DNA of 64,000 nucleotides, taken from positions 310,001 to 374,000 of the forward strand of contig NZ_SNXB01000002.1 in NCBI RefSeq assembly GCF_004362055.1, read 5' to 3'. Below are positions 34,521 through 42,776 of this stretch, in pieces; positions within the stretch are counted from its first letter, which is position 1; each line of letters opens with the position of its first letter. The stretch comes from Flavobacterium sp. 245 (GTDB lineage: Bacteria; Bacteroidota; Bacteroidia; Flavobacteriales; Flavobacteriaceae). A program made the position numbers and the translations under genes. A model generated the notes under the pieces. It was not told the origin of the DNA. It worked only from the letters and a program-made list of their open reading frames with translations, and ran no database searches.

Positions 34521-35873
34521 CTAAAAAGTTAAATCGGAAGAATACTTCGATTTTTCTGTCGTATTATTTTGAGCTATTTTTTGAATTTCTGCATCAATCT
34601 CAATGTCATTTTTAAAAATTATGCGCAATGTGTCAACAATTTCGTGTGATGTAATTTCATTAGAATAGCCCACAAACTCAATTACCTTATCTTTTCTTTG
34701 ATGCATTTTGAAACCCGCTAAAGGAAGTTCAGATAAGCGATTAGAAATATCTATATTATTGATTTTAAGATCTGATTTTGTTACAAAAACTACTGGGTTT
34801 CGTGCTTCTAAATCAACTAAAAACGGAACACCATTTTCTATTTTTAAACTGCAAAAATCGCCAGTTCTATAGCGTATCAAAGGAAGAAATGGGTTGCTTC
34901 CACCGGTAATAACTAATTCGCCTCTTTCTCCATATGGAAGTTTTATATCTTGGTGTTCATCAAAAATTTCTAAATATAAATCTGGACGAATAACTTGATG
35001 CCCGATACCAGATGCAAAGGCAATATTCCTGCATTCTGTAAGCGAATAAAGATCTATAACAGGACATTTAAAAAATGCTTCCAATTTGCTTTTGGCGCCT
35101 TTTGTTAATTTCATCGCCGAAGATATCAGGGCCTTGGGTTTTAATTGAAGTTTTAAATCTAATAATGCAATAAATGCTATTGGGTCTCCTGTCAAAATTT
35201 CTGGATTGTATTTTTCGAGGTACTTTTTTGCATCGTCTGGATGGTTCCAGTCTGCTGGATTTAGGTTTATTTTTAAAATTCCAGCGCCTCCTAAATAGGT
35301 TGATAAAGATGCGTAAGTCAATGTTTTTTCTTGCGCGCAGATTAAAGCAATTGCAGTTGTATTGTTACTTTGGGTTATTGTAATATTAAACGCTGCAAGC
35401 ACAGATTCGATTTGTGGCAACCAACTTGCTTGAGAAACCGAATCAAAAAGAACATCTAATTTTGAACCTGTAGATCCAGAAGTATGATAAACCAAAAGTT
35501 CCTCTAAATTTGCTTCATTTGAAACAAATAGATATGGAAACTTTCTGATATCTTCTCTGGAAGTGGTTGGAAAATTATCAAAATCATTTATTTTATTCTG
35601 ATAAAATGGAACAGTTTTAATACACCAATCAAAATAGTCTTTCAGCCAAATTGGAGTTTGCCCCTCGTTCCAGAACACTTTTTTATCGTAATATTTCTTT
35701 TTATAAGACTTTACTCTTAAAAGCTGTGCTGCATTTAATCTATCACCGCTTTTAAAATTAAATTTTGGCGCAAAAGCATCTTGTCTAAGTTCATTTAAAA
35801 AACTTAAATCATCAAGCAACGGGAAACGCTCCTTGTCGGTTAATGCTATTTGAGGGCCACTATTCGCGTCCAT
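34521..35873 (-). CDS. PaaK/CapK-like adenylate-forming enzyme, last gene of the AAA/VWA operon
   Basis: 450 residues from the ATG at 35873, which overlaps the end of the upstream gene by 14 nt. ATP-binding motif YHTSGSTGSK, the adenylate motif DLYSLTECRN, the RTGD motif (IRYRTGDF) and a short C-terminal lid. Closest in pattern to phenylacetate-CoA ligase and CapK-type enzymes, which activate a carboxylate as an acyl-adenylate. Substrate unknown. Overlap with its neighbours implies a function tied to the AAA/VWA proteins, unusual company for such an enzyme. Confidence 0.8.
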   Translation of the reverse strand: MDANSGPQIALTDKERFPLLDDLSFLNELRQDAFAPKFNFKSGDRLNAAQLLRVKSYKKKYYDKKVFWNEGQTPIWLKDYFDWCIKTVPFYQNKINDFDNFPTTSREDIRKFPYLFVSNEANLEELLVYHTSGSTGSKLDVLFDSVSQASWLPQIESVLAAFNITITQSNNTTAIALICAQEKTLTYASLSTYLGGAGILKINLNPADWNHPDDAKKYLEKYNPEILTGDPIAFIALLDLKLQLKPKALISSAMKLTKGAKSKLEAFFKCPVIDLYSLTECRNIAFASGIGHQVIRPDLYLEIFDEHQDIKLPYGERGELVITGGSNPFLPLIRYRTGDFCSLKIENGVPFLVDLEARNPVVFVTKSDLKINNIDISNRLSELPLAGFKMHQRKDKVIEFVGYSNEITSHEIVDTLRIIFKNDIEIDAEIQKIAQNNTTEKSKYSSDLTF

Positions 35874-36441
35874 AAGTATTTGCAGCTTCACGGGCTTTTT
35901 TTTCAGCCATTTCTCTTTGAATCTTCATTATTCGTTCATGCGCTTCATAAGATTCTTTTAAAACTCTATATCGCTCTTCACTGTTTATCGAAGCTAATTT
36001 ATCTGCCGCTTCATTATGACTTTCGCCGTTAGGCATAATTTCACAGCAATATAAAAGCAATCTTACCATTTCTTCAGCACGTTCATCATCAGAAATCCAA
36101 TCATTATACTTTACATAAACTGTAGCCTTAAGCAGTTCCTCAAACCAAAATTGATATAATTTGTTTTCTATTTGAGGATTATTTACAAAATCTTGATGAC
36201 CTATGAGCCATGTCGAAATGTGAATTGAACGCCAATGATTATCATCGATCAGCTTTAAATCGAAATTTGTTGGATTTTTAAAATCCTTTTTTAAAAAATT
36301 ATTGCTTACAATCCTGTAAGTATCAGAAATCAAGGCAATGGAATTTAGTCCTCCCGCTACAAAAAAATCAGACGGTTTTAAATAAGAATCTGGACATTTC
36401 CTTAAATGTGTAACCAGTTCAAAAACATCATATTTAGACAT
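35860..36441 (-). CDS. uncharacterised helical protein of the AAA/VWA operon
   Basis: 193 residues from the ATG at 36441 (MSKYDVFELVTHLRKCPDSYL), overlapping the VWA gene by 8 nt; the ATG at 36447 is also possible. Mostly alpha-helical and soluble, with a conserved-looking FFVAGGLNSIALISDTYRIV region, FWFEELLKATVYVKYNDW and a charged C-terminal helix (MAEKKAREAANTYGRE). I recognise no family. Its position inside an overlapping five-gene block suggests an adaptor or subunit role. Confidence 0.7.
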   Translation of the reverse strand: MSKYDVFELVTHLRKCPDSYLKPSDFFVAGGLNSIALISDTYRIVSNNFLKKDFKNPTNFDLKLIDDNHWRSIHISTWLIGHQDFVNNPQIENKLYQFWFEELLKATVYVKYNDWISDDERAEEMVRLLLYCCEIMPNGESHNEAADKLASINSEERYRVLKESYEAHERIMKIQREMAEKKAREAANTYGRE

Positions 36442-38203
36442 AAGCATAATTTTGTTGTGAAAACTCTGATGCAAACTTTAAAAGTTCGGCCTCATTTGTA
36501 ACATAATAAACATTCCATCCCATTTTTTCCAATCGAATTACCAAATCTTTATTATAATGAGGAGGAGAATGCAAGACCATTGTTCCATGTCCGCCAGCAT
36601 TTTTTAAGGCAATTTCGGCTAGTTCCCAATGTGTTTGTTTTGTTCCTGTATTGGCATCCAGCATACTGAATATATCGTTATCTGTTACAATGACAATATG
36701 TGATTTTTTATCTGGTTTTACTTCAAAAGGTTTTCGTAATCGTTCAATTCCATAGGCATAACCGGTTCCCAAATAAGAAGTTAAAGTTGTTAGCAAATCT
36801 GTTTCATCTGTAATAAAACCATTTGTTTCCAAATAACTTCCGGGTTCGCCAGAAAGACATCCCATAACAGAAGCTCCTGCGCGCAAAGCAGACAATCCTA
36901 TAATTGTGGCCGCCAAAATTGGCCAGGAAAAGTTGTGTCTCGGATTTCCCATCGAACCTGAACAATCTATACCGAGATATACATTTAGCGGTTTTTTTGA
37001 AATGGAATTATCTGAATCTGAACCATATGTTCTCTTTTGCGTCGTTAATCCCGGAATAAGCTCAGGCGACAAAATCGCAGACTGCAACCAATCTACCTCT
37101 TCAATAGCATCGCCAATATCCCAGGTTTCCAAACCTTCTGGTAAATCCAGCGATACATTTTCAGAAATTTCTACGGGAAAATCAATTAAGTGCGGTAAAG
37201 CAATTTCTTTGTAATAGGCATTGATCAAACGCTGTTCATCAGCATTTGGATTGACCTGCTTCATCAAATCAATGTAACTTCCCGGCCCCATATAACCTTC
37301 TCTTGGTCCGTGTCCTCCCATTTCATTTTTTTCAAAACCTAAACTTTCTTTTTTATGTTTATCGTCATTTTTTTCTTTTGAGTCTAGGGCTTCTTTTCGC
37401 ATATCAATTATCTCATCATAGCCTTCTAAATCAAGCTTGGTTAAACCTGAAATATCCATAGCGCCTTTTCCTGCATCCTCGGCGTCTAGTAGTATCAGAA
37501 TCTTTTTTCGTGCATCTTGAAATTTTTTGTCATCCATCAAATAAGGATATAACATTACGGCAAAACGGCCACCGCCATGAATCCAATTTTTTGAATAACT
37601 TCTTATCAAAGAGGCTAATAATGACGCATCAGAATCTATCTTTTTACTATGAAGAGATAATTTTGTTGCTAATTCTCCCCTATTTAAACGCCACAAATAT
37701 TCATAAGTACGCATCATCAGCGTCCAAAATTCCGAAAAACTATCCTCCGAATTAATCGCTTTATAAACTTCTGACATTCTTAATTTATTGATGCGCTGTA
37801 ACTTATCATTTATTAAAAAATCAGCGTATAAATTAGCGACCATTGGCGCCCTATCCTCGATACCAGGCAATCCTAAACGAATTCTGTTTAATAAAATAGC
37901 ATTATCATATAAATTTGCTGGCGTAAAAATATGATGTCCAATTTCATGTGCCAGCACTTCAAGAGGATAATTACTAATATTGCGTTCGACGATTTCTTCT
38001 AAATTAATCACAATGCGATGATCCGTTAATCGAATCATTGCAAAACTGCCTGTAAGCCCTTCTTTGTAAGCGTCCTGATGCAACAAACACCAAATAGGTT
38101 CTTGCAAACGCAACATAGGATTCCATTCCAACTTTGCCTGTTGCCAATGTGATTTCCATAAGGAGAGCGTTTCTTCTATTTTGGCTTGTTTATGCATTTC
38201 CAA
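36434..38203 (-). CDS. HExxH metallopeptidase-like protein with C-terminal VWA domain
   Basis: 589 residues. The N-terminal half carries a zincin motif, His86-Glu87-x-x-His90 in VLAHEIGHHIF. The C-terminal half is a von Willebrand A domain with an intact MIDAS (Asp413-x-Ser415-x-Ser417 in GIDCSGSMG, Asp in IVIVTDNDIF). A charged linker (DSKEKNDDKHKKES) separates them. This order matches the DUF2201-type 'putative metallopeptidase plus VWA' proteins, which habitually pair with a MoxR-like AAA ATPase, encoded here two genes upstream. Cytosolic; it probably forms a complex whose peptidase or chaperone activity is ATP-driven. Confidence 0.85.
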   Translation of the reverse strand: MEMHKQAKIEETLSLWKSHWQQAKLEWNPMLRLQEPIWCLLHQDAYKEGLTGSFAMIRLTDHRIVINLEEIVERNISNYPLEVLAHEIGHHIFTPANLYDNAILLNRIRLGLPGIEDRAPMVANLYADFLINDKLQRINKLRMSEVYKAINSEDSFSEFWTLMMRTYEYLWRLNRGELATKLSLHSKKIDSDASLLASLIRSYSKNWIHGGGRFAVMLYPYLMDDKKFQDARKKILILLDAEDAGKGAMDISGLTKLDLEGYDEIIDMRKEALDSKEKNDDKHKKESLGFEKNEMGGHGPREGYMGPGSYIDLMKQVNPNADEQRLINAYYKEIALPHLIDFPVEISENVSLDLPEGLETWDIGDAIEEVDWLQSAILSPELIPGLTTQKRTYGSDSDNSISKKPLNVYLGIDCSGSMGNPRHNFSWPILAATIIGLSALRAGASVMGCLSGEPGSYLETNGFITDETDLLTTLTSYLGTGYAYGIERLRKPFEVKPDKKSHIVIVTDNDIFSMLDANTGTKQTHWELAEIALKNAGGHGTMVLHSPPHYNKDLVIRLEKMGWNVYYVTNEAELLKFASEFSQQNYAYV

Positions 38204-39170
38204 GACTGTATAAATATATAAAATAGGAATTCTCTAATGTAAAAACCAACGTATCTCGTGTTGCTACAACAGATGAAATAGCAGCTGTATCTATTTCATT
38301 ACTATCTCTTCCTAACCATTTTTCTAAGCTTGTAATTCGTTTAGAATTTGATGAAATATCAGTTGCATCAACAGTGTTGGCCGGAATTAAAACCTTGCCA
38401 AATTGATCCGCAAATAACGCATAACTGCTTTTTGAATCGGCAACAAAAATATATTCTCCCATTTGAGCCAGCAATGGCGGTTCCTCAAAAAAACCAGTCA
38501 TGCCTTTAAAACCGCCTTGGACACCTTCAAATTTTGCTTTATTATTTTTCCATGGATTTTCAAAAAACCGATTTGCATTAACAGGCACATTAATAGCTTT
38601 GGCAATTGTATGTTGCAGTCCTTCAGAAAGTCCATCAAAATCAGCTTTTAAACGAATTCTTAAATGAGCCAAACCGCATTTCCATGCATAAATACGTCCT
38701 ACGGTTTTAAAATCTTCAATCGTTTTAATCTCGGTACAACTAATCTTAACCAGTTTGCACCACTCTATAGTTTTCTCTGGAGCATGCACTTGAAGATTGG
38801 AAAGCACATCATGCAGCAATGAAATGGTTTTTATCGGAAATTTCACCGCTAAATTTGGTATTTGTACCATTAATAGCCAAGCTTCTTTATACTCGTCTTT
38901 ATAACGAATTGCCATACCGCTTCCAATTAATTTCAACGATTCCAAGTAAAGTGCTTTTACTACTTCATGAATTTTTTCTGAGGCAGTGTTTAAAGCAACA
39001 ATAGCTTCAACAATAGGTTCAACAACTTCTACCATCCAGTTGGCAATAATGTGAGCATCTAAATTGCCAAATTTCATTTCACTTTCATTGTACCATTGAT
39101 TGTACAACGCGCTATTATCGCTTAATTCTGTAATGAGTGGCGGAAAGCTTATTTTTTCCATTGCAGCCAT
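38190..39170 (-). CDS. uncharacterised protein between the AAA ATPase and VWA genes
   Basis: 326 residues (or 323 from Met4), overlapping both neighbours (about 22 nt with the ATPase gene, 14 nt with the VWA gene). The N-terminal two thirds are helical (EVVEPIVEAIVALNTASEKI, TISLLHDVLSNLQVHAPEKT). The C-terminal third is beta-rich and may form a small blade-like domain (YIFVADSKSSYALFADQFG). No recognised motif or signal. Overlap at both ends indicates an obligate partner of the ATPase and the metallopeptidase/VWA protein. Confidence 0.75.
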   Translation of the reverse strand: MAAMEKISFPPLITELSDNSALYNQWYNESEMKFGNLDAHIIANWMVEVVEPIVEAIVALNTASEKIHEVVKALYLESLKLIGSGMAIRYKDEYKEAWLLMVQIPNLAVKFPIKTISLLHDVLSNLQVHAPEKTIEWCKLVKISCTEIKTIEDFKTVGRIYAWKCGLAHLRIRLKADFDGLSEGLQHTIAKAINVPVNANRFFENPWKNNKAKFEGVQGGFKGMTGFFEEPPLLAQMGEYIFVADSKSSYALFADQFGKVLIPANTVDATDISSNSKRITSLEKWLGRDSNEIDTAAISSVVATRDTLVFTLENSYFIYLYSLGNA

Positions 39171-40741
39171 CTTTTATAATTAGTATAACGCTGGTGCAGA
39201 TATTTCAGTTTTAAAATATCATCTGCTCTGTATCCATAAAGCTTTTTCTCCTGAGACCATATCTGAAGCTGTTTTTCGATATTTAAAAGTCTATTATCAA
39301 TTTCTTTTGAAGATATATTTTCAAGTCCTTTTTTAAATTCTGCTTCAAAATTATCTACAGGATCATTTCTGTCTAAATCTTGGCTCACATATTCAGCACA
39401 AGACAAATCAAACAATTCACGAAGCCATACAATTCTGTCCACTCTATAGACTTCGTTGCCTGCTTGATCAAAAAATGGCGATTCTAAATGTGGTGTCAAG
39501 CTATCATGCAAAACAAATGGCAAAACTTGTCTCACATCTTCTAATTCAACTTTTTTATTGCCTCTAAAATAAGCCAAAGCCTTAGAAAACATCAATAAAG
39601 TCATTATTTTTCTGACTGACAAACCGTTTTTTGCCTGAGACCCTAAATCTTTAATTGGATCTTTTCCTGTTTCTTTTCTAAAAAGGGTGCGCATGTCTAT
39701 ACCCGACAATTTTGCCGTGTCTTTTGTCATGTATTCCAATCGATTCGATGCCGGTTCAAAAAACTCAAACTGACGGCAAAAAAACTCGATTCGTTTACGT
39801 AATTCGGGCTCTATCTGAATACCTCTAATTTGTTTATTTATGGTATTCAGCTCTTCTTCAGTAAAAATAATTTCCTCTGGAATTATGGATTCTGGCTTAA
39901 AATTGAGTTCTATGCGCTGCAATAAATCATCAATAAATCTTGTATTAAAGTGCATGGCTCTAATCACGATATCTATTCTGTCTTTTAGAGCTTCAATTAC
40001 TTGATACGTTCCTCCGCCCGCATCATCATTGGCAGTTAAATACCAAGCGCCGTCAGGGCATTCATAAATCTGATCAAAGATTTCAGCATAATTATCCGCC
40101 AGAACCGTTAATAAAGCAGATTGTGTTCTGGTGGGAATTCGGTTGTATTCATCAATGATTTTCACTCTCATACCCAGCCATTTTCTCCAAGCAATTCTTA
40201 TATCCGAAGTTTTTTCAGCCTTTACCATGTCTGAAGGCAATGGATGTCCTAACAAATCTGAAATTGTCATTTGAGGCTGACCGTGCTGAATAGCACGCAT
40301 TACGTCCTTTTTGTCATATCCCGCCAACAAACCCATCAAAACAGAAGTAGCTGTTTTTCCACGGCCTGGTCCTCCAACGATAAGACATTTGCCATTAGAA
40401 GCTAAATTCAACAAAGGCATTAATACAAAACTGGAATAACTTTGATCTGTTGGCAAATAAACAGGCACTTTGCTGTCTCCAAATAAAAACTTTTTAGGAT
40501 CGCCATCGTTGAATTCTATATCATAATACGGACTGATAACGGCAGTATTTGTAATCCAAAAATACGCTTGACGTAGTTTTTCATCCAAAGCAACAGCATC
40601 ACTTGATTCATTTTGGTCATTATCGCTTGAATAAAGATCTTCAATTTGAAATTTGGTCGTTTTATGAGTTTCTTGCGGATTTGTAGGTGATTCTGGGACT
40701 TTCTTAAAAAATCCCATTGTTTTATTTATTAAATCAGACAT
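39149..40741 (-). CDS. MoxR-like AAA+ ATPase
   Basis: 530 residues. Walker A GGPGRGKT at 123-130, Walker B VKIIDE ending near 198, sensor-like TANDDAGGGTY and an arginine-finger region after KDRIDIV, followed by a lid domain (LSVRKIMTLLMFSKALAYFRG). The MoxR group acts with VWA proteins to remodel or metal-load client proteins; the VWA partner is encoded in the same operon. The N-terminal extension of about 100 residues is longer than in short MoxR proteins. It starts 15 bp after nadR. Confidence 0.87.
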   Translation of the reverse strand: MSDLINKTMGFFKKVPESPTNPQETHKTTKFQIEDLYSSDNDQNESSDAVALDEKLRQAYFWITNTAVISPYYDIEFNDGDPKKFLFGDSKVPVYLPTDQSYSSFVLMPLLNLASNGKCLIVGGPGRGKTATSVLMGLLAGYDKKDVMRAIQHGQPQMTISDLLGHPLPSDMVKAEKTSDIRIAWRKWLGMRVKIIDEYNRIPTRTQSALLTVLADNYAEIFDQIYECPDGAWYLTANDDAGGGTYQVIEALKDRIDIVIRAMHFNTRFIDDLLQRIELNFKPESIIPEEIIFTEEELNTINKQIRGIQIEPELRKRIEFFCRQFEFFEPASNRLEYMTKDTAKLSGIDMRTLFRKETGKDPIKDLGSQAKNGLSVRKIMTLLMFSKALAYFRGNKKVELEDVRQVLPFVLHDSLTPHLESPFFDQAGNEVYRVDRIVWLRELFDLSCAEYVSQDLDRNDPVDNFEAEFKKGLENISSKEIDNRLLNIEKQLQIWSQEKKLYGYRADDILKLKYLHQRYTNYKRWLQWKK

Positions 40742-40756
40742 GGTTATATTTTATTT

Positions 40757-41764
40757 CTAAGTTAGATTAAATTTACTGTTTTCTTTAGCTGCTACTACTT
40801 TTGACACCTGTTCAATTCTTTCTTCAATGTTACCGCTGAGCATATAATATTTAAGATTTCTGGCGTTTAAATCGTCAATTATTCTTTCTTGAAATTGCTT
40901 TCTTTTCACATCACCAGATCGATCCCAAGTATCATCATAAGGAATATCGGTATCACATACAAAGATTATGTCGTGTCTGCTTTCGGCAATTTTAGCTAAA
41001 TCTTCTAAGTCTTTCAGCGCTTTTCCATGATAATCCAACGAAAACAAGTACGTAGTAATAGCATTAGTATCAGAGAACAAAAATTGGTTTGACTGCAACA
41101 CCAAAGCATCTTCTTTTTCAATATGGATTTGAGCAATTTTTAAGAGATCTTCTAAAGTAAGTCTTTTATTTATTTGGTGTTTTTCCCAATATTCTCTCCC
41201 ATATTCAGGCATCCATTGGGTATCAAAATGGATTGCTAGTTTTTCTGCCAAAGTCGTTTTGCCAGTTGATGGTGCGCCAAGCAATACCACTTTTGTAATT
41301 AAATCGCTATATACTTTAGGATGAACAAATTCCTTGTGTTTATAAGAATCATTTCTGATTTTCGTTGCTGATATTGGAATGGTATGCCGACTGATATCAA
41401 CCTGCCTATTCATTGCTTTAAGAGCAACGCTCATGTGTTCGCCATAAGGTTCACTAGAATAAAAATGTGAGACTGTACGGTCGTCCAAAATTTTCAGAAC
41501 ATAATCCTCCTGAATTTTCATAATTTCAGACGTATACCCACTATCGTTAGGCGAATTTGTGCCTTCAATAACTGTAATTTCTGGATATATTTCACGAATC
41601 CAGCCCGCTCGTATGGATAACGGAATATTGATTATTGGATCATCGTAAACCAGTACTATCAATTCATCAACTTCCTTAATAGCCGTTTCTATTAATAGTT
41701 GATGGCCTTTATGAAAAGGAGCAAATTTTCCTAATGTTAGTCCAACTGTATTTTTAATTCTCAT
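40757..41764 (-). CDS. nadR: NadR-like bifunctional NMN adenylyltransferase/ribosylnicotinamide kinase
   Basis: 335 residues from the ATG at 41764, overlapping pnuC by 11 nt. The nucleotidyltransferase domain (GLTLGKFAPFHKGHQLLIE, with SATKIRND) is followed by a P-loop kinase (VLLGAPSTGKTTLAEKLA, Walker A). There is no N-terminal repressor HTH as in enterobacterial NadR, so it is an enzyme only. It converts imported nicotinamide riboside to NMN and then NAD. Coupling with the transporter gene just upstream is the usual arrangement. Confidence 0.93.
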   Translation of the reverse strand: MRIKNTVGLTLGKFAPFHKGHQLLIETAIKEVDELIVLVYDDPIINIPLSIRAGWIREIYPEITVIEGTNSPNDSGYTSEIMKIQEDYVLKILDDRTVSHFYSSEPYGEHMSVALKAMNRQVDISRHTIPISATKIRNDSYKHKEFVHPKVYSDLITKVVLLGAPSTGKTTLAEKLAIHFDTQWMPEYGREYWEKHQINKRLTLEDLLKIAQIHIEKEDALVLQSNQFLFSDTNAITTYLFSLDYHGKALKDLEDLAKIAESRHDIIFVCDTDIPYDDTWDRSGDVKRKQFQERIIDDLNARNLKYYMLSGNIEERIEQVSKVVAAKENSKFNLT

Positions 41765-42326
41765 AAATAAATTCTTGATTGTATGCTTTTTTCCATTCGA
41801 AGTAACCAAATATTGCCATAATCAAAAAAAGCACATACAATACTGCGGTAAAATATAACTCTTTATAGGCATATACTCCAATGGCAACTACGTCAACAGC
41901 TATCCAAAAAAGCCAAGATTCTAATATTTTAATAATCATCAAATATTGAGCAACTAGACTTGCAACCATTATAAAAGCATCTATATAAGGGCAAGATGCA
42001 TCAGTTCTTGTCTGCATAAAATAACCGACCAATAGGGATATAAAAATCGTTAAACCGATCCAAAGAATTCTTTTCGTAAGCAGTGTAATACGCAATTCAT
42101 CTTTATTGGCACCACCATATTTCCAACTATACCAGCCAAATACCTGCAGGAATACATAAATAATATGCAAAATCATATCTGAATATAATTTTGATGTGTA
42201 GAAAACAAAGCAATATAACATTACCTGAATTAAACCAAAAAACCAACACCAGATATTTTGTCTGATTGTAAAATAAACGGCCAAAAAGCCGAAGATTGCG
42301 CCAAAAATTTCTAAAACTTTATCCAT
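41754..42326 (-). CDS. pnuC: PnuC nicotinamide riboside transporter
   Basis: 190 residues with seven predicted helices. Family signature NIWCWFFGLIQVMLYCFVFY and YSDMILHIIYVFLQVFGWYSW, ending in a cytosolic FGYFEWKKAY. It imports nicotinamide riboside by facilitated diffusion coupled to phosphorylation by NadR. First gene of the seven-gene operon. Its start codon is buried in a perfect 10-bp inverted repeat, suggesting control of translation initiation. Confidence 0.93.
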   Translation of the reverse strand: MDKVLEIFGAIFGFLAVYFTIRQNIWCWFFGLIQVMLYCFVFYTSKLYSDMILHIIYVFLQVFGWYSWKYGGANKDELRITLLTKRILWIGLTIFISLLVGYFMQTRTDASCPYIDAFIMVASLVAQYLMIIKILESWLFWIAVDVVAIGVYAYKELYFTAVLYVLFLIMAIFGYFEWKKAYNQEFIYEN

Positions 42327-42340
42327 AGTAATGGATAAAG
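42317..42340 (-). promoter_or_regulatory. start-codon-sequestering hairpin of pnuC
   Basis: Plus-strand CTTTATCCAT (42317-42326) and ATGGATAAAG (42331-42340) are a perfect 10-bp inverted repeat with a 4-nt centre. In the pnuC mRNA the 3' arm is ATG GAT AAA G, so the start codon and the first codons are fully paired. It may alternatively be a protein-binding palindrome. Confidence 0.55.
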
Positions 42341-42477
42341 ATATAATAATGAATTGAAATTTTAGAAGCTATATTGCATTTTTTGAAATAGTATTTTACT
42401 ATAATTTCGTCTTACAATTTTTACTGCAAAATCGGCATTTATTAAAAAATGCTATACATTCCTCCGCCAAAAATATG

Positions 42478-42504
42478 TAACTGGCCAAAACCAAAATGAT
42501 CTAA
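42478..42504 (-). promoter_or_regulatory. likely promoter of the pnuC operon
   Basis: On the minus strand: TTG (42502-42504), 16 bp, TATTTTTG (42478-42485). It predicts a leader of about 145 nt containing a GCATTT-type hairpin and ending in the start-codon hairpin. The remainder of 42341-42776 shows no gene or recognised riboswitch. Confidence 0.5.
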
Positions 42505-42776
42505 TAATATTAGTACAATTCAATACTTACAAGCAACAGAAATTTGTTTACGGGCAACGATATTAAACAGCTATTTTAAAGTTTGTTTCAAATTATAAGA
42601 TGAAACAACCTTCATCAACATTGCCATACAGCATAATCGGAAATGATTTAATTTTATGATGTCTGAATGATTTTTTAAAAACCGTCCAAAGAATCAATCC
42701 CCTATAGCTTTAAATCAAATCAAGAGCGCACCCCAAATTAAAAAAGAGTTTTTTAACGAACCTTTATTCTTTTACT

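Noticed and set aside
42341..42477. Known riboswitch (TPP or NAD type) in the pnuC leader
   Set aside because: None of the conserved core sequences could be found by reading; only simple hairpins are present.
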